A stretch of DNA of 64,000 nt from Massilia sp. R2A-15 (GTDB lineage: Bacteria > Pseudomonadota > Gammaproteobacteria > Burkholderiales > Burkholderiaceae_D), in assembly GCF_030704305.1 (NCBI RefSeq), contig NZ_CP131935.1:2852001-2916000 (forward strand), written 5' to 3'. Numbering within the stretch: the stretch's first letter is position 1; each line of letters opens with the position of its first letter. The notes beneath the pieces are model-generated. The model did no database searches. It was not told where the DNA came from and saw only the letters and a program-made list of their open reading frames with translations. The position numbers and the translations under genes were made by a program. This document shows, in pieces, positions 34,926 to 43,888 of this stretch.

Positions 34926-35926
34926 ATCTCGACGCACTGAAACCGGAACTGTCGGTCGTCATCCCGATCTACAACGAGGAGGCGGGCCTGGCCGCGCTGT
35001 TCGCGCGCCTGTACCCGGCGCTCGACAAGATCGGCATCCCCTACGAGATCGTGTTCGTCAACGACGGCAGCCGCGACAACTCGGTGGCGATCCTGGCCGA
35101 GCAGTTCCGCGCGCGCCCGGACGTGACGCGCGTGGTCCTGTTCAACGGTAACTACGGCCAGCACATGGCGATCCTGGCCGGCTTCGAAGCGACCCGCGGC
35201 GAAATCACCGTCACGCTCGACGCCGACCTGCAGAATCCGCCCGAGGAAATCCACAAGCTGGTCGAGAAGATGCGCGAAGGGTACGACTACGTCGGCTCGA
35301 TCCGCCGCAAGCGCCAGGATTCGGCCTGGCGCACGATCGCCTCGAAAGCGATGAACCGGCTGCGCGAGCGCATCACCAACATCAAGATCACCGACCAGGG
35401 CAACATGCTGCGCGCCTACGGGCGCAACGTGATCGACCTGGTCAACCAGTGCGGCGAGGTCAATACCTTCGTGCCGGCGCTGGCCTACAAGTTCGCGCGC
35501 AAGCCGACCGAGATCATCGTCGAACACGAAGAGCGCGCGGCCGGCGAATCGAAGTATTCGCTGTACTCGCTGATCCGCCTGAACTTCGACTTGGTGACCG
35601 GCTTCTCGCTGGTGCCGCTGCAGATGTTCTCGATGCTGGGCATGATGATGTCGCTGGCGTCGGCGCTGCTGGTGGTGATGCTGCTGATCCGCCGCTTCGC
35701 GCTCGGCGCCGAGGCCGAAGGTGTGTTCACGCTGTTCGCCATCGCCTTCTTCTTCATGGGCGTGATCCTGTTCGGCATTGGCCTCCTGGGCGAATACGTC
35801 GGCCGCATCTTCCAGCAGGTGCGCGCGCGTCCGCGCTACGTGGTGCAGACCATCCTGCAGCACACGCCGGGCAAGGACGAACAACTCGATCTCGCCGTCG
35901 AAAAGCGCCAGGTGAGCCGCTCGTGA
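34922..35926 (+). CDS. arnC: Undecaprenyl-phosphate formamido-arabinose transferase, ArnC-like
   Basis: A 334-residue family 2 glycosyltransferase. The N-terminal domain has VVIPIYNEE, FVNDGSRDNS and TLDADLQNPPEEI (the DxD metal site), and two C-terminal helices (about 235-300) anchor it in the membrane. It should attach formylated UDP-Ara4N to undecaprenyl phosphate. It overlaps both neighbours (ATGA at the start, GTGA at the end). Confidence 0.92.
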   Translation: MNLDALKPELSVVIPIYNEEAGLAALFARLYPALDKIGIPYEIVFVNDGSRDNSVAILAEQFRARPDVTRVVLFNGNYGQHMAILAGFEATRGEITVTLDADLQNPPEEIHKLVEKMREGYDYVGSIRRKRQDSAWRTIASKAMNRLRERITNIKITDQGNMLRAYGRNVIDLVNQCGEVNTFVPALAYKFARKPTEIIVEHEERAAGESKYSLYSLIRLNFDLVTGFSLVPLQMFSMLGMMMSLASALLVVMLLIRRFALGAEAEGVFTLFAIAFFFMGVILFGIGLLGEYVGRIFQQVRARPRYVVQTILQHTPGKDEQLDLAVEKRQVSRS

Positions 35927-36837
35927 GTAATGATACAAAAAACAAGCGCGCGGTCGTTTTTGCGTATCACAATGTGGGTGTGCGCTGCCTGAAGGTGCTG
36001 CTGGCCGGCGGCGTGGACGTCGCGCTGGTCGTCACGCACGAGGACAGCGCCACAGAGAACATCTGGTTCGAGTCGGTCATCTCGCTGTGCCAGGCCGAAG
36101 GCATCCCTTACATCACGCCTGGCGACGCGAATTCGCCCGAGCTGCTGGCGCAGGTCGCGGCCTGCAAGCCGGACCTGATGTTCAGCTTCTACTACCGCAA
36201 CATGCTGCCCGCTTCCCTGCTGGCGGTGGCGCCCGCGTTCAACATGCACGGCTCGCTGCTGCCGCAGTACCGCGGCCGCGCGCCGGTCAACTGGGCGGTG
36301 CTGCACGGCGCCACTGAGACCGGCGCCACCCTGCACGAAATGACGGTCAAGCCGGACGCCGGCGCCATCGTGGCGCAGAGCGCCGTGCCTATCCTCCCCG
36401 ACGACACCGCGTTCGAGGTGTTCGGCAAGGTCACCGTCGCGGCCGAGCAATGCCTGTGGCGCGTGCTGCCGGCGCTGCTGATTGGTGCCGCGCCGCGCAC
36501 GGTGAACGACCTGACGCAAGGCGGCTACTTCGGCGGGCGCAAGCCGGAAGACGGCCGGATCGACTGGTCGCAGCCGGCCAGCCAGGTGTACAACCTGCAC
36601 CGCGCCGTGGCTCCGCCCTACCCCGGCGCCTTCACCGACGCCGGCGGCCAGCGTTATGTTATCGAACGCGCAAGACTGTCCCGCAGCGCGCCAGCCCATT
36701 TGCCACCCGGGCTGGCTGTGGTGGATAATCGCATCGTCGGTGTGTGCGGCGACGGCCGCCTGCTGGCAATTTCAAGCCTGCTTGCCGATGGCGTTCCCGT
36801 CACGCCGGCGCAGCTGCAACAGCGCCTGACGGCCTAA
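35923..36837 (+). CDS. UDP-Ara4N formyltransferase (equivalent to the N-terminal half of ArnA)
   Basis: A 304-residue protein of the Fmt/ArnA formyltransferase family. The catalytic set N107, H109 and D145 stands in FNMHGSLLPQYRGRAPVNW and VKPDAGAIV. It should formylate UDP-Ara4N with N10-formyltetrahydrofolate. In enterobacteria this is one half of the fused ArnA; here the two halves are separate, adjacent genes. The GTG start at 35923 overlaps the arnC stop. A C-terminal Fmt-type domain fills the last 90 residues. Confidence 0.9.
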   Translation: MSNDTKNKRAVVFAYHNVGVRCLKVLLAGGVDVALVVTHEDSATENIWFESVISLCQAEGIPYITPGDANSPELLAQVAACKPDLMFSFYYRNMLPASLLAVAPAFNMHGSLLPQYRGRAPVNWAVLHGATETGATLHEMTVKPDAGAIVAQSAVPILPDDTAFEVFGKVTVAAEQCLWRVLPALLIGAAPRTVNDLTQGGYFGGRKPEDGRIDWSQPASQVYNLHRAVAPPYPGAFTDAGGQRYVIERARLSRSAPAHLPPGLAVVDNRIVGVCGDGRLLAISSLLADGVPVTPAQLQQRLTA

Positions 36838-36856
36838 CAACACAAGAGCCCATTCC

Positions 36857-37909
36857 ATGAAAAAAGTCCTCATCCTCGGCGTCAATGGCTTCATCGGCCA
36901 CCACCTGTCCAAGCGCATCCTCGAAACCACCGACTGGGACGTGTACGGCATGGACATGCACTCCGAGCGCATCAAGGACCTGCTCGAGAACGACGCGTAC
37001 AAGTCGCGCCTGCACTTCTTCGAGGGCGACATCAACATCAACAAGGAATGGGTCGAGTACCACGTCAAGAAGTGCGACGTGATCCTGCCGCTGGTGGCGA
37101 TCGCCACGCCGTCGACCTACGTCACCGATCCGCTGCGCGTGTTCGAGCTGGACTTCGAGGCGAACCTGCCGATCGTGCGTTCGGCGCACAAGTACGGCAA
37201 GCACCTGGTGTTCCCGTCGACCTCCGAGGTGTACGGCATGAGCCCGGACGCCGAGTTCGATCCAGAGAATTCGCCGCTGGTGTACGGCCCGATCAACAAG
37301 CCGCGCTGGATCTACGCTTGCTCGAAGCAGCTGATGGACCGCGTGATCTGGGGCTACGGCATGGAAGGCCTGAACTTCACGCTGTTCCGTCCATTTAACT
37401 GGATCGGTGCCGGGCTCGACTCGATCCACACGCCGAAGGAAGGCTCCTCGCGCGTGCTGACCCAGTTCCTCGGCCACATCGTGCGCGGCGAGAACATCCA
37501 GCTGGTCGACGGCGGCGCGCAGAAGCGCTCGTTCACCTACGCCGACGACGGCATCGACGCGCTGGTGCGCATCATCGCCAACGCGGGCGGCGTCGCATCG
37601 GGCAAGATCTACAACATCGGCAACCCGAGCAACAACTACTCGATCCGCGAACTGGCCCACATGATGCTGGAACTGGCGGCCGAATATCCCGAGTACGCCG
37701 ACTCGGCCAAGCAGGTCAAGCTGGTCGAGACCAGCTCGGGCGCCTACTACGGCAAGGGCTACCAGGACGTGCAGAACCGCGTGCCGAAGATCGACAACAC
37801 CATGTCCGAACTGGGCTGGAAACCGCAGGTGACGATGGCCGACGCGCTGCGCGGCATTTTCGACGCCTACCGCGGCCAGGTGGCCGAAGCCAAAGCCTTG
37901 ATGGACTGA
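36857..37909 (+). CDS. UDP-glucuronate oxidative decarboxylase (equivalent to the C-terminal half of ArnA)
   Basis: A 350-residue short-chain dehydrogenase of the ArnA C-terminal type. It has the NAD motif GVNGFIGHH, FPSTSEVYGM with the Ser-Glu pair, the YACSK catalytic Tyr-x3-Lys and FNWIGAGLD. It should oxidise and decarboxylate UDP-glucuronate to UDP-4-keto-arabinose for ArnB. It lies 19 bases after the formyltransferase and 4 before arnD. The UDP-glucose dehydrogenase that makes its substrate is not in this window. Confidence 0.92.
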   Translation: MKKVLILGVNGFIGHHLSKRILETTDWDVYGMDMHSERIKDLLENDAYKSRLHFFEGDININKEWVEYHVKKCDVILPLVAIATPSTYVTDPLRVFELDFEANLPIVRSAHKYGKHLVFPSTSEVYGMSPDAEFDPENSPLVYGPINKPRWIYACSKQLMDRVIWGYGMEGLNFTLFRPFNWIGAGLDSIHTPKEGSSRVLTQFLGHIVRGENIQLVDGGAQKRSFTYADDGIDALVRIIANAGGVASGKIYNIGNPSNNYSIRELAHMMLELAAEYPEYADSAKQVKLVETSSGAYYGKGYQDVQNRVPKIDNTMSELGWKPQVTMADALRGIFDAYRGQVAEAKALMD

Positions 37910-37913
37910 CGAT

Positions 37914-38903
37914 TTGTCCGAACCCACCTCCAACAACCAGGGCCCGCTGCTGACGCTCAAGATCGACGTCGACACCTATCGCGGCACGCGCGAAGGCGTG
38001 CCCAATTTGGTGCGCATGCTGAGCGCGCACGGCGCCCACGCCACCTTCCTGTTCTCGCTCGGGCCGGACCATACCGGCTGGGCCCTGCGGCGCGCCTTCC
38101 GGCCCGGCTTCTTCAAGAAAGTCTCGCGCACCTCGGTGCTCGAACACTACGGCATCAAGACGCTGATGTACGGCGTGATGCTGCCCGCCCCAGACATCGG
38201 CCGGCGTTGCATCGACGAGATGCGCAAGGCGGCCAACGCCGGTTTCGAATGCGGCATCCACACCTGGGACCACGTGGTGTGGCAGGACCACGTGCGCGAA
38301 CGCGGCGCCGGCTGGACCTCGCACGTGATGCGGCGCGCCGAAGACCGCTACCGCTTCGTGTTCGGCATTTCGCCGCACACCCACGGCGCGGCCGGCTGGC
38401 AGATGAACAATTTCGCCTTCGCCGAGCACGACGCGGCCGGCTACGCCTATGCGTCCGACGGCCGCGCGCTGCTCAACGACGACGGCTCGCTGCAGGACCC
38501 GCACATCGGCCCCTACCGCGTGCAAGGCACCCGCTGCATCCAGCTGCCGACCACCCTGCCGACGCTCGACGAACTGCTGGGCCGCACCATCGACGGCGTG
38601 ACCATCACCACGCGCAACATCGCCGACCACCTGCTCAAGCTGACCGCTGGCGCCACACGCGACCACGTATATACCCTGCACGCCGAGCTTGAAGGCCAGA
38701 AACTGGCCCCCATATTCGAACAGTTATTGACAGGCTGGAAAGCCCAGGGCTACCAGCTGGCGTCGATGGCCGACTACTACCAGAAAGTAAAAGACCTGCC
38801 CCTGCCCGACTATCCGGTCAGCTGGGGCGAAGTGCCCGGCCGCTCAGGCGAACTGATCGTGCCGGCCCCGATCGCAGCGCGCCCAGGAGAGCAACGTGGC
38901 TGA
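37914..38903 (+). CDS. arnD: Formamido-arabinose deformylase, ArnD-like polysaccharide deacetylase
   Basis: A 329-residue NodB-homology deacetylase. LKIDVDTYRGTREGVPNL is the ArnD-type first motif, with the metal aspartates, and GIHTWDHVVWQDH carries the metal histidines. It should remove the formyl group from undecaprenyl-phosphate-formamidoarabinose before ArnT acts. The frame begins with TTG at 37914, since no ATG stands before the family similarity; no strong ribosome site is seen and coupling to the gene before is likely. It overlaps the next gene by eight bases. Confidence 0.9.
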   Translation: MSEPTSNNQGPLLTLKIDVDTYRGTREGVPNLVRMLSAHGAHATFLFSLGPDHTGWALRRAFRPGFFKKVSRTSVLEHYGIKTLMYGVMLPAPDIGRRCIDEMRKAANAGFECGIHTWDHVVWQDHVRERGAGWTSHVMRRAEDRYRFVFGISPHTHGAAGWQMNNFAFAEHDAAGYAYASDGRALLNDDGSLQDPHIGPYRVQGTRCIQLPTTLPTLDELLGRTIDGVTITTRNIADHLLKLTAGATRDHVYTLHAELEGQKLAPIFEQLLTGWKAQGYQLASMADYYQKVKDLPLPDYPVSWGEVPGRSGELIVPAPIAARPGEQRG

Positions 38904-39366
38904 CAGCCCATCGACCGCAACCGTCAACGATTTTTCCGCCGCCATGACCAGCGACAAGCAGTTCCAGCTGGCCGGGCGCCCCGCGCGCTACACCGTGCTG
39001 TACTTCTACCCGAAGGACAACACGCCCGGCTGCACCACCGAGAGCATCGCGTTTCGCGAACTGCACGACCAGTTCCAGGCCGCCGGCGCCGAGATCTACG
39101 GCATCAGCCGCGATTCGCTGCGCTCGCACGAGGGCTTCAAGTCAAAGCTGGGCCTGCCGTTCGAACTCATTTCCGATCCGGAAGAACTGGTGTGCCAGCA
39201 GTTCGGCGTGATGAAGATGAAGAATATGTACGGCAAGCAAGTTCGCGGCATCGAGCGCAGCACGTTTATCGTTGACGCTGAGGGCCGATTGGTGAAAGAA
39301 TGGCGTGGCGTGAAAGTTGCAGAGCACGCCGATGAAGTGCTGGAGTTTGTGAAGAGCCAGCCCTAG
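38896..39366 (+). CDS. bcp: Thioredoxin-dependent peroxiredoxin, Bcp/PrxQ family
   Basis: A 156-residue peroxidase reducing hydrogen peroxide and organic peroxides. The active cysteine is C46 in YPKDNTPGCTTE. The resolving cysteine found five residues later in E. coli Bcp is replaced (TTESIAF), and that of the other common subtype, some 36 residues on, is absent too. The only other cysteine is C100, so it may work by a one-Cys route. The start is GTG at 38896, overlapping arnD, with AGGAG eight or so bases ahead. Confidence 0.92.
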   Translation: MADSPSTATVNDFSAAMTSDKQFQLAGRPARYTVLYFYPKDNTPGCTTESIAFRELHDQFQAAGAEIYGISRDSLRSHEGFKSKLGLPFELISDPEELVCQQFGVMKMKNMYGKQVRGIERSTFIVDAEGRLVKEWRGVKVAEHADEVLEFVKSQP

Positions 39367-39608
39367 CAAGGAAGGCTCCTCGTCGATTAACCTGCTGTAA
39401 AACGTCGATTGCTGCCGCCCATTTTGAGTGAAAGTTTTTTACTCTCGCATCATCTTGATCTGGCGCCGCGCCAGCCCGGCCTCCATGCCGCGACTGACCA
39501 GCGCCTCTCCCCCATCCTTCGACCAGGCCGCGCCGACCGCGTCGCGCAAGCACCGCTTGCGTGTCGCGGCGTTTCTGTCCTTCGGAAATTTTTTAGATTG
39601 AGACCCTG

Positions 39609-41378
39609 ATGCCACTGCCAAAAATGCCTACCAAGCCAGCCGCGCTGCTGCTGGCCAAAGATTATCCGAAAGCCGAACCGCGCAAGGGCGCCGTGCGCGC
39701 CGTGCCGGCCCCGGCCGCCGCCGCGCCGCTCGACGCGGTCGAAGACCTGATCAGCGGCAAGGCCGTGGCCGCGCCCAAGCCAGCGCGCAAGAAGGCGCCG
39801 GTCGCCGCCGTGCCGGCCGTGGCGCCCGTCGCCGCAGTCCCAGCCGCGGCGCCGGCCGCGCGCGCCCCGCAGCCTGTCGACAGCGAGCGCGGCGCGCCGC
39901 ATCCGGCCAAGCACAAGCCGGTCGAGGCGGTCATCAAGTCGTCCACCAGCCGCCAGGCCGACAAGAGCGGCACGACCAAGATGTTCGTGCTCGACACCAA
40001 CGTGCTGATGCACGACCCGACCTCGCTGTTCCGTTTCGAGGAGCACGACGTCTACCTGCCGATGATGACGCTCGAGGAACTCGACGATCACAAGAAAGGC
40101 ATGTCGGAAGTGGCGCGCAACGCCCGCCAGGTCTCGCGCACGCTCGACGCCTTGATCGCCAACATCGACGACGACGCGATCGAAAGCGGCATCCCGCTCA
40201 ACAAGCTGGGCAACAAGGACGCCAAGGGCCGCCTGTTCTTCCAGACCCGCCTGCAAAGCGGCCCGACCCTGCCGGAAGGCCTGCCGGTCGGCAAGGCCGA
40301 CAACCAGATCCTGGGCGTGGTGCGCAACCTGGAGTCCGAGCTGCCGGGCCGCGCCATCGTGCTGGTGTCGAAAGACATCAACATGCGCATCAAGGCGCGC
40401 GCGCTGGGCCTGCCGGCCGAGGACTACTTCAACGACCACGTGCTGGAAGACACCGACCTGCTGTATTCGGGCATCGTGCAGCTGCCGGACGACTTCTGGA
40501 ACAAGAACGGCAAGGACATGGAGTCCTGGCAGGAGAACAAGAACGGCGTCTCGTCCACCTACTACCGCGTCACCGGCCCGACCATCCCGACCCTGCTGGT
40601 GAACCAGTTCGTGTACATGGAGCCGAAGAACGGCGAAGCGCCCTTCTACGGCCAGGTGCGCCAGCTCAATGGCAAGACCGCGGTAATCCGCACCCTGCGC
40701 GACTTCAGCCATAACAAGAACAATGTGTGGGGCGTGACCGCGCGCAACCGCGAGCAGAACTTCGCGCTGAACCTGCTGATGGATCCGGAGTGCGACTTCA
40801 TCACCCTGCTCGGCCAGGCCGGCACCGGCAAGACCCTGCTGGCGCTCGCCGCGGGCCTGGCGCAGGTGCTCGAGACCAAGCTGTACAACGAGATCATCGT
40901 CACCCGCGTGACCGTGCCGGTGGGCGAGGACATCGGCTTCCTGCCGGGCACCGAGGAAGAGAAGATGTCGCCGTGGATGGGCGCCTTCGACGACAATCTC
41001 GAAGTGCTCAACAAGTCCGACTCGGACGGCGGCGAGTGGGGCCGCGCGGCGACCCAGGACCTGATCCGCTCGCGCATCAAGATCAAGTCGCTCAACTTCA
41101 TGCGCGGCCGCACCTTCGTGAACAAGTTCCTGATCATCGACGAGGCGCAGAACCTGACGCCGAAGCAGATCAAGACCCTGGTCACGCGCGCCGGTCCCGG
41201 CACCAAGATCCTCTGCCTGGGCAACATCGCGCAGATCGACACGCCCTACCTGACCGAAGGCTCGAGCGGCCTGACCTACGTGGTGGACCGCTTCAAGGGC
41301 TGGTCGCACAGTGGCCACGTAACGCTGGCGCGCGGCGAGCGTTCGCGCCTGGCGGACCACGCGAGCGAAGTGCTGTAA
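39609..41378 (+). CDS. PIN-PhoH family ATPase
   Basis: A 589-residue protein with an Ala/Pro-rich disordered N-terminus (about 1-115), a PIN-type nuclease domain (from FVLDTNVLMHDPT, residue about 125, to about 260) and a C-terminal PhoH ATPase with Walker A GQAGTGKT (402-409) and Walker B FLIIDEAQN near 507. Such PIN-PhoH proteins are thought to unwind and cut RNA. The 3' end and its terminator are repeated at 43515-43857 past the inserted OLD gene. The gap of 242 bases before it holds no supportable gene. Confidence 0.9.
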   Translation: MPLPKMPTKPAALLLAKDYPKAEPRKGAVRAVPAPAAAAPLDAVEDLISGKAVAAPKPARKKAPVAAVPAVAPVAAVPAAAPAARAPQPVDSERGAPHPAKHKPVEAVIKSSTSRQADKSGTTKMFVLDTNVLMHDPTSLFRFEEHDVYLPMMTLEELDDHKKGMSEVARNARQVSRTLDALIANIDDDAIESGIPLNKLGNKDAKGRLFFQTRLQSGPTLPEGLPVGKADNQILGVVRNLESELPGRAIVLVSKDINMRIKARALGLPAEDYFNDHVLEDTDLLYSGIVQLPDDFWNKNGKDMESWQENKNGVSSTYYRVTGPTIPTLLVNQFVYMEPKNGEAPFYGQVRQLNGKTAVIRTLRDFSHNKNNVWGVTARNREQNFALNLLMDPECDFITLLGQAGTGKTLLALAAGLAQVLETKLYNEIIVTRVTVPVGEDIGFLPGTEEEKMSPWMGAFDDNLEVLNKSDSDGGEWGRAATQDLIRSRIKIKSLNFMRGRTFVNKFLIIDEAQNLTPKQIKTLVTRAGPGTKILCLGNIAQIDTPYLTEGSSGLTYVVDRFKGWSHSGHVTLARGERSRLADHASEVL

Positions 41379-41433
41379 GCCAGTCCTGTAATTATGCAAA
41401 ATCCCGCATACCTTCGGGTATGCGGGATTTTTT
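41131..41433 (+). repeat. 303-bp direct repeat, first copy (phoH 3' end plus terminator)
   Basis: This stretch, the last 82 codons of phoH and its terminator, recurs without gaps at 43555-43857. I count eight differences: six in the coding part, all silent third-position changes, one just after the stop and one in the hairpin. The AT-rich OLD-family gene lies between the copies. Confidence 0.93.
41398..41433 (+). terminator. Intrinsic terminator of phoH
   Basis: AATCCCGCATACC, a TTCG loop and GGTATGCGGGATT form a perfect long stem ending in six T's. It lies 20 bases after the phoH stop. Confidence 0.92.
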
Positions 41434-41640
41434 GCATAAGACGAAACAATATTAAGACAGGTATAACGCAGCCGCTAAGCGTTCGCCCTCACAATTTCGA
41501 ATGCGTGCAAAGCTGGCACGCAGCATTCCGTTTCCGACGCGAAAATTAATCCTTGCGTTCCACAACCAACACATGCTATTTTTTAATCATTTCTACGAGT
41601 CCGCCTTATCATCCTAGACAGCTAATAACCCTCATAAAAT

Positions 41641-43455
41641 ATGAAACTAATTGCGTTCCGAATAAACAATTTCAGATCGATAGTGGACTCCGGATGGGTG
41701 CCATTTTCGCAGGATGGCATCACAGTTTTTGTTGGGCAGAATGAGAGCGGAAAAACGTCGATCCTTGATGCTTTATATTTTGCCTTTTCCAAAGACTGTC
41801 CAACCGACGACGATTTCCGGATCGGCGCGCCGTTACCTATCGTGAAGCTTCGAATCGCAATAGACTTCTTAGATATTCAGAGCCAACTCGAAGACATCCA
41901 GCCACTCGAACAAAAGGCAATTGAGAAATATTTCGCGCACGAAAACAACATTGTGGAAATTGACTGCGTGTGGAACCTGGACGCCAAGAGTAAACGTTTG
42001 ATTGCTGAAGTAGAAATGTCCGACGAAAGTTTTTCAAAATTTCGGGATGGCTATGTCAAATCTGCAACTACGCCTTCTCCGTCCGGTGGTGAAATGCTTA
42101 CCGTTTTAGAAGCGGTACACAATCACGCAACAGTAATGGCAGAAGACTACAAGCCAATGACTCCGGATGACCTCGCCAATCATATCTGGGGAGTTTTACC
42201 CAGCGGCGTTAAATTCGACGAGAAAACGGGCCGGCTTCCAAATATTGTCGATATCGATAAGAGTGGAAATCTGATTGGCGAAGGACGAGATGCCGCGAAC
42301 AATTTTCTGAAAATAGCGGGTATCGATTTGCCTGCGCTGATGAGTAAAGATAAACGCTCTCAGGAGACATTGCTAAACAAATCCAATGCCCATATTAGCG
42401 AAGACTTTAACAATTTTTGGAGTCAGACAATAGGACAAAGCGGAAGACTTGCACTTCGTTGCGAACTCGACCGATACGATGATTCAAATGAGGAAAAATC
42501 AGGACGTTCTCACCTAGTGTTTTGGATAAGCGATGGCCAAAATCATTTGTACCCACGTCAGAGAAGCCAGGGAGTGAGTTGGTTTGTTTCGTTCTATCTT
42601 CAATTAAAAGCTTCGGAAAAGATTGGCGTGAGACGAATTTTTCTTTTAGATGAGCCCGGCTCCAACCTGCATGCAAAAGCTCAAAACGATGTACTGCGTT
42701 TGATCAATAAGCTCGCGAAAAACACGTGCACGGTCGTATATACCACACATAGTCCGCAACTTCTGGAGTATTCGAGACTATATAGAGTTCACGCAGTGCA
42801 GCGCGACAGCGACTTAGATGATAGCCCGAGCGTAGTAATAGACGCCCATCAGTTAGGAACGGCATCTTCTGATACCCTCTCTCCGATTTTGACCGCTATG
42901 GGATCGAATCTAAGTAACCAAGAGGTTATCAAAAAGACCAACAACGTTCTTCTTGAAGAAATGAGTGGGTATTATTACCTAACGGCATTTTGGCAATTAT
43001 GCAAAGCGGAGAAGGAGGTCCATTTTATTGCTGCAACTGGCGTAAATAAAATTGAGCCCCTCGCCAATATGTTTGTCGGATGGGGGCTTCATTTCATTGT
43101 AGCTATTGACGACGATAGTCAAGGGCGTGATGCATATAAATCAATTTTAAGGAATATGTTCGCCGACGATGTCGAAATCGGGAAAAAACGCATGCTCAAA
43201 TTTCCTGATTGCCAAGGGATTGAAGACGCCTTCAGCGCGAACGATTTGAAATCGTTCGTCCTTTGCGACGATTCGACAGTGATCGAAAGCAAGAATTCGG
43301 AATTTCTAAAAAGAAGCAACAGGTCTAAACCAGTTTTGGCTTATCAATTTTTGCTCCGGGTACAGTCAGGACTAGTAAGCTTTGAGAGTTTGGACGCCGC
43401 CACTCGGAAAAAGATTTCAGACATCGTCAATGCAATTGCGTCTAGATTGAAGTAG
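41641..43455 (+). CDS. OLD-family ATPase-Toprim nuclease, probable defence gene
   Basis: A 604-residue protein. The N-terminal ABC/SMC-type ATPase has Walker A GQNESGKTS (32-40), Walker B FLLDEP (D337, E338) and a following H-loop TTHSPQ. The C-terminal Toprim region has the acid in LLEEMSGYYYL (E439/E440) and the DDD cluster 490-492. This is the layout of OLD-family nucleases, many of which protect against phage, some alone and some with partners such as GajB or AriB. No partner gene is next to it. Its base composition is far more AT-rich than all its neighbours, with different codon choice, and it lies between duplicated phoH ends: signs of transfer. No ribosome site precedes the ATG; the 200 bases upstream are AT-rich and probably hold the promoter. 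The target and trigger are unknown. Confidence 0.85.
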   Translation: MKLIAFRINNFRSIVDSGWVPFSQDGITVFVGQNESGKTSILDALYFAFSKDCPTDDDFRIGAPLPIVKLRIAIDFLDIQSQLEDIQPLEQKAIEKYFAHENNIVEIDCVWNLDAKSKRLIAEVEMSDESFSKFRDGYVKSATTPSPSGGEMLTVLEAVHNHATVMAEDYKPMTPDDLANHIWGVLPSGVKFDEKTGRLPNIVDIDKSGNLIGEGRDAANNFLKIAGIDLPALMSKDKRSQETLLNKSNAHISEDFNNFWSQTIGQSGRLALRCELDRYDDSNEEKSGRSHLVFWISDGQNHLYPRQRSQGVSWFVSFYLQLKASEKIGVRRIFLLDEPGSNLHAKAQNDVLRLINKLAKNTCTVVYTTHSPQLLEYSRLYRVHAVQRDSDLDDSPSVVIDAHQLGTASSDTLSPILTAMGSNLSNQEVIKKTNNVLLEEMSGYYYLTAFWQLCKAEKEVHFIAATGVNKIEPLANMFVGWGLHFIVAIDDDSQGRDAYKSILRNMFADDVEIGKKRMLKFPDCQGIEDAFSANDLKSFVLCDDSTVIESKNSEFLKRSNRSKPVLAYQFLLRVQSGLVSFESLDAATRKKISDIVNAIASRLK

Positions 43456-43514
43456 TTTTCTACGCCGACCGCTGAACGTGGGGTCAGCGGAAGCGAAAGT
43501 CTGCACCGTTCCAG

Positions 43515-43802
43515 AATCATCTCCATACGCGGCCGCGCCTTCCTCAAAAGTGCTTGATCATCGACGAGGCACAGAACCTGACGCCGAAGCAGATCAAGAC
43601 GCTGGTCACACGCGCCGGTCCCGGCACCAAGATCCTCTGCCTGGGCAACATCGCGCAGATCGACACGCCCTACCTGACCGAAGGCTCGAGCGGCCTGACC
43701 TACGTGGTGGATCGCTTCAAGGGCTGGTCGCACAGCGGCCACGTCACGCTGGCGCGCGGCGAGCGTTCGCGCCTGGCGGACCACGCGAGCGAAGTGCTGT
43801 AA
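43515..43802 (+). pseudogene. Fragment of the phoH 3' end
   Basis: Bases 43555-43802 encode the last 82 residues of PhoH without any amino-acid change relative to the intact gene. From about 43515 to 43554 the likeness goes on but is worn (acgcggccgcgccttc against gcgcggccgcaccttc), and one base is missing, which breaks the frame. An ATG-start frame from 43554 exists by chance, but there is no ribosome site and the piece lacks the ATP-binding loop. It is a scar of the event that brought in the OLD gene. Confidence 0.88.
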
Positions 43803-43821
43803 CCCAGTCCTGTAATTATGC

Positions 43822-43858
43822 AAAATCCCGCATACCTTCGGGCATGCGGGATTTTTTT
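43822..43858 (+). terminator. Second copy of the phoH terminator
   Basis: The same TTCG hairpin as at 41398 with one change in the right arm (GGCATG for GGTATG), which spoils one pair, and seven T's. It may now end transcription of the OLD gene. A separate CCGCTGA/TCAGCGG hairpin (43469-43490) lies just after the OLD stop. Confidence 0.8.
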
Positions 43859-43888
43859 CGCCTCGACTAAATCCGCGGCGCCGCTAGA

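Noticed and set aside
39370..39608. Short frames on both strands between bcp and phoH
   Set aside because: None has a recognised domain or start signals; the minus-strand frame at 39439-39621 looks somewhat protein-like but overlaps the phoH start.
39450..41399. Open frame of 649 codons on the minus strand
   Set aside because: Antisense to phoH, whose domains and motifs are clear.
43554..43802. 82-codon open frame with the PhoH C-terminus
   Set aside because: It is the duplicated gene end, lacks the ATP-binding loop and has no start signals; listed as a pseudogene.
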